Positions 13,840 to 25,100 of a stretch of 64,000 bases of DNA are shown piece after piece; the stretch's first letter is position 1; every line of letters starts with the position of its first letter. The notes under the pieces were generated by a model. That model was not told where the DNA came from. It searched no databases and worked only from the letters and a program-made list of their open reading frames with translations. The translations under genes were made by a program, and so were the position numbers. The DNA is taken from contig NC_134460.1 of assembly GCF_047948215.1 (NCBI RefSeq), positions 127,518,324 through 127,582,323 of the forward strand. Direction: 5' to 3'. The stretch comes from Lycorma delicatula (taxonomy: Eukaryota; Arthropoda; Insecta; Hemiptera; Fulgoridae).

Positions 13840-14185
13840 GTTTCGCCCTGACTTCAGTGCCTTCGATAAAATTAAGCCAGACCTTACTTGGGTTCCAAAT
13901 TAAGGAGTAAATTTAGTGTATAAGTAAATTTAGTATAAAAATACAGTTCGAAGATCTATCTTTTACAATTTTTCAGGTCAGATTTCATATAAAAGCGCAA
14001 AATCTATTTATTACTTTTGATCCCAAGAATTAAGTTTGGTTTAAATTTACCGAAGGCGCAGAAATCAAAGCAAATTCTTTTGCCACTGATACTTGCTATC
14101 GAAGTTTTTCCGAACCTACGTTTATAAGAACATTTTTCTTTATTTTCACTATGTGAATTTATCCTGAAATTTTGTTGCATAATAT
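13840..14185 (+). repeat. Possible diverged MITE copy
   Basis: Parts such as tcccaagaattaagtttggt, the cgcagaaatcaaagcaaat stretch and ccgaacctacgtttataag follow the same order as the right half of the 53018-53400 MITE. Divergence is high and the ends are not defined. Confidence 0.35.
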
Positions 14186-14250
14186 ATATATATACGAGTA
14201 TATATATATATATATTTTTTTTTTTTAAATTTTTATTTATATATATACAC
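14175..14250. repeat. (TA)n and T-rich simple repeat
   Basis: Two TA tracts split by cgag, followed by a T run and another TA/CA tract. Confidence 0.8.
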
Positions 14251-15489
14251 ACATATTTATGTATCCACATACGAGTATATTTTATTTTCTATCAAGTTTA
14301 TATATTGGTATTCTGTTCTGTGTCTCTTGTGAAAGAATTTTTTTCTTTTAAACAGAAATCATTTTTATTGAACAAAGTAGATTTTCAATAAAAATAAAAT
14401 AAAAGAAGTTGAAAGAAACTTACAACAATCTACAATAAAAACCAATATATATATAAAACAATAATTACGTTTTCGCTTCATGTTTAATTCTCGAATTTCT
14501 GAAATCGACGCCAAACTAACGATTACTAAGATGTTTTTTAATTTTAATTTTGCACTGATGTAAAAGGTAAAAAAATAAATAAATAAATTAAAGAAAATTA
14601 TTTTTTATTTTTATTATACTTATTTTTGACATAATGGATGTGAATTATTTTCCATTATTTTTTTTTTTAGTTTTACAGATAGGTTTAATAATAAAAAAAC
14701 TATTCTTGAAAAATTTCGTAATATCCTTTTTTATAATATATTTTCAATAAAAAACAAATTAATCCAATTAGATGGTTAGCTATTTTTTTATTTATTTATA
14801 AATTTAATATCAGTCTGATACTAAATTATTATAATCTTTCTAATTTATTTTTACGAGAGATGAAGTCTGAAGTGGAAAATTTTCGGATCAGTATAATAAC
14901 GCAAACCTTTCGGATAAAAACAGAATTGTTACGACTCCATCATGGAGCTCGACGACAATCAGAATTTATGGCTAATTATCTTTGCATCAAACTAGAATTA
15001 GTGTCTTCATTTTAACGAAACTTGCTGGATTTTACCCTGAAAATTATTGAAATATCTATCTTTATTAGTCATTACTACATGAGTGGAAAAACATTATTTC
15101 TCTTTTCTGATCCAAGCCGAAACAGATACTTGAATGTTTTTGATACAAAATATTAGAAAATTTTAGTACCTGTTGCCAGAATAGCTAGTAAGTAGTAAGC
15201 TGAAAAAGTTTGTAATTCTTATTCAGGCAGGCTCTATTTCCATCTGTATTGACAGAAAAAAAGAACCAAAGGTTCTTTTTCTATACTGTTTCTAACAATC
15301 TGTTCCGGTTTGCAATGTTTCGAAATTCGATGGTATCGAATCCCATGGCCTCCTTTTAGCTTTTTTCTCCCTTGGTGAGGGGAGGAATCCCATTTATGAA
15401 CAGAATCGTGAATTCGCTGACAGGTTCCGCAAGATTTTGTTAATGTGCATATGTATACCTACGCCATACCAACTAAACCTCCACCTCAC

Positions 15490-16030
15490 CACCTTCCCTC
15501 CCGTGGTCGGACCCGCAATTAAGCATAACACAACCCCGGGAGATACCTCCAGGCATGACAGCTCGACACGCTGTCATACGATCCGACAGGAGCGTTTTCT
15601 TCGTGCCCTGCCTCTAACCTCCTCGGCGGGGTAACCAGGCTCGACTATGTCGTTTCTGAGCCCCGCCTCGAAAGCCGGGACTCGTCCTTTATGCCATTTC
15701 CTTAAACAGGGGTACCCCCGTCAGGACTCGGTCTTCTTAGCGTGGGGATTCAGGAGTCTCCGTGCCTCATACTACCGCCCACCCGTACAAGAACGGATGA
15801 ACGACAGCTCTGCAGGGGACTGCCCCTCACCCATCGCCACCTCGATCCTTCTCCTGCAGGAACCCTGCTACAAATCCCGTAACTGTATTGAAATCGAGGA
15901 GTTCCGCAGCATGACTCCGATGATGTTATCCACTTGAGCGACCCGGTGACTGATGCACAAGTGTGACAGTCTTCCTCCCTCCGCGGGCACTTGAATATCA
16001 CGTGTTCTAGGGTGTCGGGATCACCACAGT
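15490..16030 (-). pseudogene. R1/I-like LINE ORF2 3' end
   Basis: A GC-richer island in AT-rich DNA. On the minus strand it encodes CGDPDTLEHVIFKCPRREED (about 15970-16030), the Cys/His cluster (C..D-T-x-E-H-x-x-F-x-C-P-R) that closes ORF2 of R1/I-type non-LTR elements, followed by several hundred bases of tail and presumed 3' UTR. The coding part is short and the rest of the element is absent, so this is a 5'-truncated insertion. Confidence 0.65.
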
Positions 16031-16857
16031 AAGGCCTTCTTTTAGCTTATTTAACTAACTGTAATAGCACATCCATTATGTCAAAAAATACGGTTCACAC
16101 ATGAACTCGTCAAGGCGCCGCGCCTCTTTGATTAAACTGTGATTAAACGTTTAAACTGTGACCACAGCTTTTTATAATGCTAGTTCCCCGTGCGCTGATT
16201 AAAAGGAAACAATACTATAACGGGATTTAAAAAGGATGGAAGGAATGGGAAGACAGCTGTATATGACTCGGGTTCAATATCAATCGAACCGAATCATCCT
16301 TTTAATGATTAGCATCGTAAGCGAACCAAACCGTCCAATCACAATGCTATCCCTAGTTGTTGACTGTGCTGATTTTGCACACTAAGTGTAATACTTCAGA
16401 GCTTGTATACCTGATACGGAATGTACCAGGTGATTTAACTGCGTTCCTGTTTCGTGTTATTATACGCTTGTATCCTAACCAAAGTTTCAGAACCCTACTA
16501 TTCGCCACATCCTTTCTTATTACCGGTAGATAAGAGATATATTGTGTATTAAACATTATTTTCTAAATAAAAGAGTATATCGAGTTTTTGCTTCAAAAAT
16601 TTATTCTTTCAAACGTCTGTGATACGTAGAAAACAACTCTGTATTAGATATGCAATTTTCAAGAACCATTATATTATATTTTATGTCTTGTCCCTTACAA
16701 CCGATTTTTTTATGATACTTAACATAATAACCTTAAAGGAGTATCCTTTGTATTATTAACGATACAATTTAATGGCATTTGTTCTGTTATAATTCGTTTT
16801 ACATAAAAAGTAATTAATAATTTGATACTTGTTTATAATAAGACAATTTATTTACAG

Positions 16858-17784
16858 ATTGTAATAATATCGTTAATATGGCATCTGAATATTTTATTAT
16901 GTTCTTGTCAAGAATCTAACAATCCTAAATTTAGTCTGATTAAAACTCGACAAGTAGAAAAATCGTTATTATCATACTACAGCAATAATGAGAGATTAAT
17001 ACCGGTAATACGTAAACTTCAAAAACAAAATGAAAATAATAAATATGGAAATCAATTTGAAATTATGAAACTTGTACATGCAGTTAATGAAAAATTTAAA
17101 TGGTCGCAATCTGATATAGAAAAATACATACAAACTACTAAAGACGCATTTTCCGGTACTTTCGAAAAACCAAAAGATTTACTATATTTCGTCAAAAATG
17201 TTTTACTAGCACCGGAAACAGTAGATAAAATATTAAAAATTCAAGAAATCTCTAAAAATACAGAACATACTCTTAATGAAATTACAGTCGCAGAAATTTT
17301 CAAATTTAGAGATTACGTTAGTAAAAATTGGAAATTAAATTTAGGTTTTATCGATTACATACAACAGATGAAAAATGACACAAAAAATTTAAACATATAT
17401 ATGGCTCTAATAAGAGAATATAATCTAACGAGAGATGTTTTAGAAAAAACTAAAAATGTTGCGAAAAAATTTAAGGGTGATTTTATTAATAAACTTAAAA
17501 AGATTCTTTCTATTAGAGATATATTAGGAGATGATTATGGCAAAGTTTTAGATCTATATTTTAGTAAAAATTATAATAAATTTTCATTAGGCCATGTTAC
17601 AGAACTGGCTAATTATTATAAAGCACAAAATCCTAAAATGGATGATAAAACGTTGGAGCAATTAGGAGAATGTGTGGCAAAGAATAAAATGCTGAATTCA
17701 AAATTACTCGCAGTGAGTTATTATTTGGCAAATAAATACAAGCTTAATCCGAGCACACTTATTTATATTTTCAATAAAAATGAT
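16858..17784 (+). CDS. Gene A, second coding exon of giant secreted helical-repeat protein
   Basis: 309 codons run from an acceptor (tttatttacag, ending at 16857) to a consensus donor gtaagt at 17785, phase 0 at both ends. The reading frame extends a little upstream of the acceptor and past the donor to a stop at 17800, but that overrun is intronic. The first 17 residues are a hydrophobic signal core ending in CSC, a plausible cleavage area. The rest is charged, Lys/Asn-rich and predicted helical by eye. It includes the Trp-led segment FKWSQSDIEKYIQ and a stretch beginning VLLAPETVDKILKIQ that lines up with VLLSPNNLHTVLKLQ in gene B. No known domain is recognised. The exon is clearly paralogous to 42137-43288 along its length, except for an Asn-rich insert present only in B. 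The function is unknown; secretion is the only inference I would make. Confidence 0.85.
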
Positions 17785-17859
17785 GTAAGTATTGAATTCT
17801 AGTTTTAATTTTGTTACTAATTAAATTATTTAGCATTCAGCCAATTTATAATGCGATTG

Positions 17860-18540
17860 GCTATTTCATATCTCTCTTTGGTGGCCGTGCGTTACCGATT
17901 CACTACTAAACCTACTCCATTACATCAATAAGCGGTAACGCTTAAACTCTCCTCCTTGTGACTGCAATTCTTCACCATCGGCCTCTTAGTATTAGGCTTA
18001 CCTTTATAAACCTCTTTATCATCCTACGTCCCCCTGTAGGTACATGGCTTAACTTCTAATTCCTGCTGCTTTTTTAAAAATATTTATCCCGCATCGTTAT
18101 TAAATAATTAACGAATTAATATTCGTTTTCCTTTACTAGGATAGAAATTTAGATAAGTATTTTTTTAAAGAACGTGAGCTGCTTCATCTTTTTTAACCTT
18201 CCTTATCTTCAATAATATTGTTTTACTAAAGACATTCTGTTCAGGGCCAGAAACATTTTTCTTTTGCCTTCATTCGACTCGGTATTTTTTCCTTCTTACT
18301 GTTTTAATTTACTCTATTTCTCAAGAGTTGAAAAAAACTAAGCTTTTTTAGTAGGAGCCCCTGTCCAAGAATTACAATCATAATCTTCTTCAAAATTCAA
18401 CGCAAAAAAATACAGGTCATTTCTTCCGCTGACCCTCACACTTGGTAGCAACATCAAATAAATCTGATTATTTTAATCCGTATTCCTGCTTTATCCATTA
18501 CTGTCCATATTTACTCCTTATTTTCATTAACATTTAACAA
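17860..18540. other. Unclassified, less AT-rich intronic DNA
   Basis: Between 17860 and 18540 the sequence has pyrimidine-rich, less AT-biased composition (for example gtggccgtgcgttaccgatt). It is probably an old mobile element, but I find no motif that names it. Confidence 0.3.
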
Positions 18541-19956
18541 TTTAGAAAAAAGTTATGTCGTGAAAAGAAAAATTCAAATGATGAAAATCCTAGTCTTTGA
18601 ATTTATATACACCGCATATTTGTTTAGGCATGTCTAACAGTAAAGACAACGTCGAAATATTAGAGGAAAGTAAATAAAATAAGGTAAGATTGATTAAAAA
18701 TTTACCGACCCGTAGAATTTTATAAAAATATGATATTTTTGAACACATTACACACAATATACACTAGGTATTGTAAAATAGTGTAGTCAAATTCTTGGAT
18801 GTGATTATTCATACAAAAGAAAAGAAAATTTTCACACAATACATCCGAAATCAATTCATTTTTCGTCTGTCCACCTGTTTGAGTTTTATCATACAAGTTG
18901 ATATCTTAAAAACAAATCATAGTACATTAATAAAATTTTGTATACTAGTTTAAACTTTCACACTTTATAAAATAAATATGATGGATTTAAAATGTTATTA
19001 ACGTCACCATGAGATAAATGTTGATACCTCTGTAGATACAAGTTTTGTCAAATAATTTTTATTAAGTAAAATCATTAGCAGTTTATTATAAGCATAATTA
19101 AGGATTTTAATACAACTTTAAACAATCGAGCTTTAAAGAAAATTTAAAGAAATAATTCTGTGACAGTTTCCCTTTCCTCCAATAAAAATAGGAAAAAACC
19201 ATGATTTTTTTCTTAATCGACCTCCAGCACTTTTCACTTAAGAAGATTAAATTAAGATTACAACGTGTCTCTATAAACATCTACTTTTTTGAGATCGGGA
19301 TCTCCAAGGAATTGAGCTATCCCAACAAATTTATGGGCTGGAGTGGTCATATTTAATTTATCCAAGGGTTAGGACCAAAAAAAACGACCAAACTAGAAAT
19401 AAGCCGCAAGTCGTTTTGTATTATGACAGGAATATCTTCAAGCCAAAGATAGAAAACCTAAAAAAAAAATTGCAAACAAAACATCAACAATAGTTCCTGC
19501 CAAAATTTTCAAAATAATTGGCCGCTAAAATAGTCGGGTTTCATCGATAGAACGTGGTTTTGGACTTGCAGAATATGCCTGTTATTTGTCAAGTGAAGTG
19601 AATTTCAGTAGAGCTCTAATAAAAGAAAAAAATCAAGGTTAAGATATTTCTATTTTTACAAAAACTACAATCAATTACTTTATAATAGTTTCTTTTTATT
19701 AAATTTTTTACTTTCTAGCTGCTTGAAAAAATGATGTTTTTCGAAGAATTTTTTTCTAACTCAGATGTTCGACCGATCTGAGTCTTTTTTATATTAATCG
19801 GTTCTTTTGATCTAAAAAATACTTTCTTCTCGAAAATTACTGAGCATTGAAATCAATATTTATTTATCAGATAGACTTTTTAAGGAGTAATCTCTCGTGA
19901 CTACTGTAATTTGTAATGAATTTTTCCCATTTATGTATCAGAGTATGTCTTTTTTT

Positions 19957-20096
19957 AGCTTCCGGGACCACACATAGGAATTTGATGAAATTACAATTTT
20001 GTAGCATGAGAAAATGTAATGTCTGACCGGGATTTGAACCCGGGACCTCCGAATGAGAGGCCGAGACGCTACCACTCGCGACATGGAGGCCGGTTA
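19957..20096 (-). repeat. tRNA-derived SINE, family 2, minus orientation
   Basis: On the minus strand ggcctccatgtcgcgagtgg supplies an A box, and gggttcaaatcccggtcaga supplies a B box and T-arm-like palindrome. It is followed by a short body and a tail ending in cccggaagctaaa. The first and last seven bases of the tRNA-like part do not pair, so this is a SINE head and not a tRNA gene. It matches 61212-61370. Confidence 0.8.
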
Positions 20097-20372
20097 AAGT
20101 AAAAATTACCAGCGTATTAACTGTCAAAAATTCAGAACTACATTAATATTACAAAAATGCATTTAATTTGATATTTTACATCATTTTAAGTTATTCTAAG
20201 TTTAAAGAAAAGTCTTATTAATTAAGTGATTGAAATTTCTTAATCTCAGTTATTTTATAAAATTATTTAATTTATTATTTATCGCTATTACTTATTTATT
20301 TTTATCCTAACAATTGGAATTTAATAAAAAATTAAAATCAGTTACTGCAGTTAACAAACTTTATGAAAAATA

Positions 20373-21710
20373 CAAGGTTATCATAAAAGAATGGTGCGGT
20401 TTTGAACATGGTTTAAATAAAAACAGAATTACTTACAGTTTATGATTTTTATTTTTCAAATTTGTCGTCTCAAACATTTTTTTACATAATTAATAAATTT
20501 CAGTATGTGCGGCCTTAGTCGCTCGACAAATGTCCAAACGATACTCAACTTCTCTCCAAACATTGGTTAATATTTCTTCGTTAATGGTTGTCATTGCTTC
20601 ATTAATCCTGTTTTTTTTTTTTAGTTGTTAAGGTAACGAAATTTTTGTGTATAAACAACGCTTTTGATGTACCCCAACAAGAAAAAGTCGCAAGATGTCA
20701 GGTCTGGACTCCTTGGAGGCGAAAGTATGGGTCCTTGCCGGCCTATCCATCGATCTCCAAATTTTTTGTTCAAACCGTCCGTGACCAATGCATTGAAGTG
20801 CGAGGGAGCACCATCTTGTTGGAAATGAAGTTGATGAATGTTTTCGAGTTCATCCAGTTGAGGAAAGCAATAATCGGTTAACATGTCAAGATACACAACT
20901 CCATTAATTGTTTTTGTAGCAAAGAAGAATGGCCCTATTACACGATTTTTCATCACACCACACCAAACATTAACTTTAGGCGAATCGCTTTGTTTCTCAA
21001 TAATTGCGTGTGGGTTTCCAGAGCCCCATACTCGTGAATTGTGTCTGTTAACACATCCATTCACATGGAATGTAGCTTTGTCTGTAAAAATTATATCGTC
21101 TAAAAATGATTTTCACTTATTCTGTCCGACATTTCAACAGTTAAATTGTAACATTTTATACCATCATCGGGTTTCAATTCCTGAAGTATCTGGATTTTAT
21201 AAGCGTGTAATTTCAATTTTTATGTAAAACTTTGTGAACTGTTGATTTTGGAATACCTAATTCGATGGTTCGACGGGAGATGGACTTGCCAGGACTTCTA
21301 ATTGCCGATTGTCTAATTAGTTCAACCATTTCGTCTGGTACACTTGGTCTGCCGGTTTGATTTCTGTTTCTTAACTGATCCAGTTTCTTCGAATTGTTTG
21401 AACCAACGAGTTATGTTATTTTTGTGTGACGGATCTCTTCCGAATTCACGTCGAAACGCACGTTGAACTAAAATTACGGATTTTAATTCAGGTATCAATT
21501 AAACACACTTTGCTTTGTCTTTATCCGAGAACATAGTAACTCACTAAACTCACCGCAACAACAATACAAGAACTGACGTTGTGGTTACAACTGCTGATAA
21601 ACAAACTTTCGGGTTTGAGGCTATCAGGGATACCAATAAAACACCTAGAAATTTCCCTACAATCTTCCTATGAATTACTGAAACCGCACCATTCTTTTAT
21701 GATAACCCTG
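20373..21710 (-). mobile_element. Tc1/mariner (IS630-type) transposon with intact ends, in gene A intron 2
   Basis: The left end caaggttatcataaaagaat and the right end, read in reverse, caggg-to-caagg variant of the same sequence, form about 30-bp terminal inverted repeats with a single mismatch (20373-20402 and 21681-21710). The TA dinucleotides on both sides (20371-20372 and 21711-21712) fit the TA target duplication of this superfamily. Total length is 1,338 bases. It carries one antisense transposase reading frame that is no longer intact, so it could move only with help from another copy. Confidence 0.9.
20625..21534 (-). pseudogene. Transposase of the intronic Tc1/mariner-type element, broken
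   Basis: The start is MFSDKDKAK at 21534. Then comes an HTH-type region VQRAFRREFGRDPSHKNNITRWFKQFEETGS typical of insect transposases of this group, split across lines by an early stop. A C-terminal block at 20621-21064 follows with VNVWCGVMKNRVIGPFFF, the catalytic QQDGAPSHF Asp and SPPRSPDLTSCDFFLLG with the third acidic position. At least one in-frame stop near the N-terminus and one frameshift around the linker inactivate it. DNA binding and cut-and-paste transposition are the family's known roles. Confidence 0.8.
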
Positions 21711-22110
21711 TATATAATAGTTCACTAGAAAACAACATCTTTAAATTGATTCATAAATTTTGGAAAACCCAGTATTACAATGTGAAAATAAACAAAAAAA
21801 TAGTATGACAAAATATGAAACTAAATACCTACTTTTAATGCTAAGAAAAAAACAAGATATTTGTCACAAGAAAGGAAATATATTTTCTAACTGAAAGAAA
21901 AGTCACAAAATTATGTCTTCAGATTTTAATTGTATCTAACTTGCTGGAAGTATAATTTAAGCAAATGTAATTTTTTATGTGCGAGAGGGTCATTGGCGCA
22001 AACGTGGGAAAATCTTGGGGTTAATGAAAAAGCATCTGATGAAAAAGCACCGATGTTTATATTTAGTTTAAATATTATGATTTTTTTATTATTATTATTT
22101 TTTTTTCCAG

Positions 22111-25100
22111 ATAAGCATTCGAGGTAAACAAAATAAATATTTATTTATTCTAACAGAATATGGTTTAGCAAATAAGTATCCAGAAACTGAAATAGAAGCG
22201 GCTTTGCGCAATATCAATAAAGGATTGTTATTTATCTATAAAACTTGTAAAAAAAACAATTGGTCAAAAAATGATATAAGTCGTTATATTTATGAATCAT
22301 TTAAAAAAGATCAAAGTAATTACGTTATGCTGAACTATTTAAATGCATCAAATCATAGCCCAGATGTTATAGATAAAATTGATCATTTTGGTGGAGTTGA
22401 TGTTTGGTTAGCTTTAAAAAAGATCGGTCTTAATTATAAATTTCTTTTCAATATGAAAAATAAAGGTTATAATGCTTTACCTTTAATTTTAGCATATATA
22501 AATGTAGTTCGTTCCGGTTTTTGTGATAGGTTAATAACAGAGCAAGAATTAGAAGAATCCTTAAAGTACGGTAAATTGAAATTTATTGAAAAAACGCCTG
22601 TTACAAACAACACAAAACGTACATTGACCATCGACTTTATGACTGAAGTTGATTATCATTATGTATTAAAAGAAATATGTCAAAATAAGTCGATCGAAAT
22701 AAATACAGTAAAAGAAATATTAAAATGCGCTCAAAAATATAAACCGAAAGCAGAATCTTTAGCAAAATTTATTCATCACATTACAGCTGAGAAATGGTAC
22801 TCAATGACGACCAAATATGAAGAAGAAATGTGTAAATATCCTTATAGAATACTTCAAATAATCGAAGGAGTAAAAGACAGTTTAAAGTTATCTGAAAATG
22901 AAAAAGATAAAATAATAGACACTGCTTTAAGTAATTTACAAATTATTGAAAATATATTTGCATTATGCGAAGACAAAAAGTACGATTGGCCGGATCACAA
23001 AACGATCAATCATATAATAGATTCTCTAATATTAGGAAATTCATTGGAAACCACAATGGAATTTTTGATTATTAATCCTAGGTTAAGTCCAAAAACTGTA
23101 CGTAACGCTCTAAACTTGAAACCAAAAGATTACTGGAAAACCTTAAACGATCACGGTTTTTCAGATTTCGATGCGGTTCTTGCTTTAATAGATCATTCTA
23201 GAACTTTGCCTGCACTTGAAATATACAAAAAATCTGACTGTAATTCTTTACAAGGCGATAAATTAGTTTCAATACTAAACTGTGATTATCCCGTTGGGAA
23301 ATTTAACGATGAAGAATTAAAGGATTTGTTCAATTATACGTGTTTGAATTGGTCATCTCATCAAATTGAGGCCGACTGTGATTTAGCAATAAAGGTCGGA
23401 GACGGTACTTTTAGAAATAGTATTATTATTGAAGGATTTAAAAACGGAAACAAAACAAAACTTGGTTTAACACACTGGACCTTATCGTATTCAATGGAAC
23501 TTATAAATTACGTCGCTGTTCAATATAAGCCCAAACAAGGATGGGAAAGTTTAATCTTTGGATTAGAGATTAGTGAAATGAGATATTTAATTTTTATTAC
23601 GGATCACAATGAGAAAAAAGATGTCTTTAACTTTATATATACTTCACTAAAAAAAGGACTTGGTGCAAATGATATGGTAAAATATGTGGAACTGACAAAA
23701 TATTATGACGCAAAATATGCTCTTGCATTATTATCTTTTAGGCCGTACGAAAATTTAGAAGAACTTAAAACAAATCACTGCGATATGGAAGAAATTGCAA
23801 CAGTAGCGATTGAAATTGGAAATTCAAAATTAAATGATGTATTTAAACTCATGAAACAACAATCAAAAATAAAAATGGCGTGTTCAAGAATAAAATTGCT
23901 ACAAAAAATATTATATTACGATAAAAAGAACCAATATAAACCAGAAGATTTAAAAACTTATTTAATTAAGACGGAAGACGTAGAAGAAGATTTATTAATC
24001 GAGTTATTCAATACGGCAAAAGATTCAGTAATACCGGCTGATCAATTTTTACAACTTTTTGAAAAAGATTTAGGAAATTATTTAGTAAAACTTCAAAATA
24101 ATAAGAAATTTTTAAGTTATTTTCATAAAAATAAAGGGAAAGGAAGTATTATAAATTTATTTGAAGTAGTTTTAGAAATTCAAATAAAACCTGATATTCT
24201 TAATAAATTATTTGAATCCGGGGGGGAAACATTTACTAGAATTGCAGAAAGAGAAGAAAAAATGTCTCAATTTTTTAATAAAATTAAAGATTTAAATTCT
24301 GATTATGTAGTCGATATAATGGAAATTTCACAAGATAGATCGATTTCAAGAGTGATTACACTTTTTAACACTTTACAATTTGGTTTATTAGATATGATGA
24401 AACAGGAATTTAATGAACATTTTAAATCATTTTTGAAAAAAAAAACGATTCAAAAATTTGAAACATTAGAAATTTTAACGTCGATATGTCTTACCGACGA
24501 AATAGAATTCAAAACACTCGATAATATTTTTAGAAATGGGGGCTCAAAAGTTTTTGATTTACTGATATTAAATAACTTTTGGAGTTTGAGGGATATGATC
24601 GTTTTTATAAATGAAAACCTCGAAAATAAAAATCAGTTAATCGAAAAACTTTTTGATTGTACTGAAAAAGAAATGCAAAAACTTCTAGATGTTTGCAAAA
24701 AATGGAACAAAAAAGATTTTGAAAACTATCTTTTGACGTCCTTAAATAATAAAAAAAGCGTAGATGAAATTCAGAAATACGCTAGCTTGGCAGACAATTA
24801 TTCAGACGTTTTAAAATTACAAGCTATTGGATCCTATCAGTTATGGTATGATATAATAAAAAAAAGTGAATTTACAGCAGAAGATATAATACGTTTACAC
24901 GATACAGAAAATCATAGGAAAATTAAGAATATTTTAGAAATTTATAAAAATAACTGTCAAAATATAACGAAACAAATGGCCTTATTACTTTTAAACTATT
25001 ATGAAAATAACAATATTACCGACGATTCTTGCCTAGAAAAAGGAATATCAAAATACCTTACTATTGTTTGTAAGCCGAATAAATTTATCGGTACAGATGA

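Larger units (their letters stand above)
11896..16857 (+). other. Gene A predicted intron 1 (5.0 kb)
   Basis: If the exon at 11852-11895 is right, this is the phase-0 intron inside the signal peptide. It contains two LINE 3' fragments (12790-13420 and 15490-16030, both antisense), TA microsatellite DNA near 14180-14220, and otherwise AT-rich sequence with nothing recognisable. Confidence 0.55.
17785..22110 (+). other. Gene A intron 2 (4.3 kb), transposon-filled
   Basis: The intron is bounded by donor gtaagt at 17785 and acceptor ttttttccag ending at 22110, phase 0. It holds a less AT-rich unclassified stretch (about 17860-18060), a SINE of the second family (19957-20096, antisense to the gene) and a complete-ended Tc1/mariner-type transposon (20373-21710, transposase antisense). 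The corresponding intron of gene B lacks all of these, so the insertions probably post-date the gene duplication or were lost in B. I saw no further exon candidate inside it, but short exons could be missed. Confidence 0.75.

Noticed and set aside
16822..16857. Start of gene A at the first codon of the long frame
   Set aside because: The codon at 16822 is TTG, not ATG, and a good splice acceptor ends at 16857. The sequence before it is intronic.
20030..20096. tRNA gene on the minus strand
   Set aside because: A and B boxes are present but the acceptor stem does not pair, and the same head plus a common tail occurs at 61212. It is a SINE.
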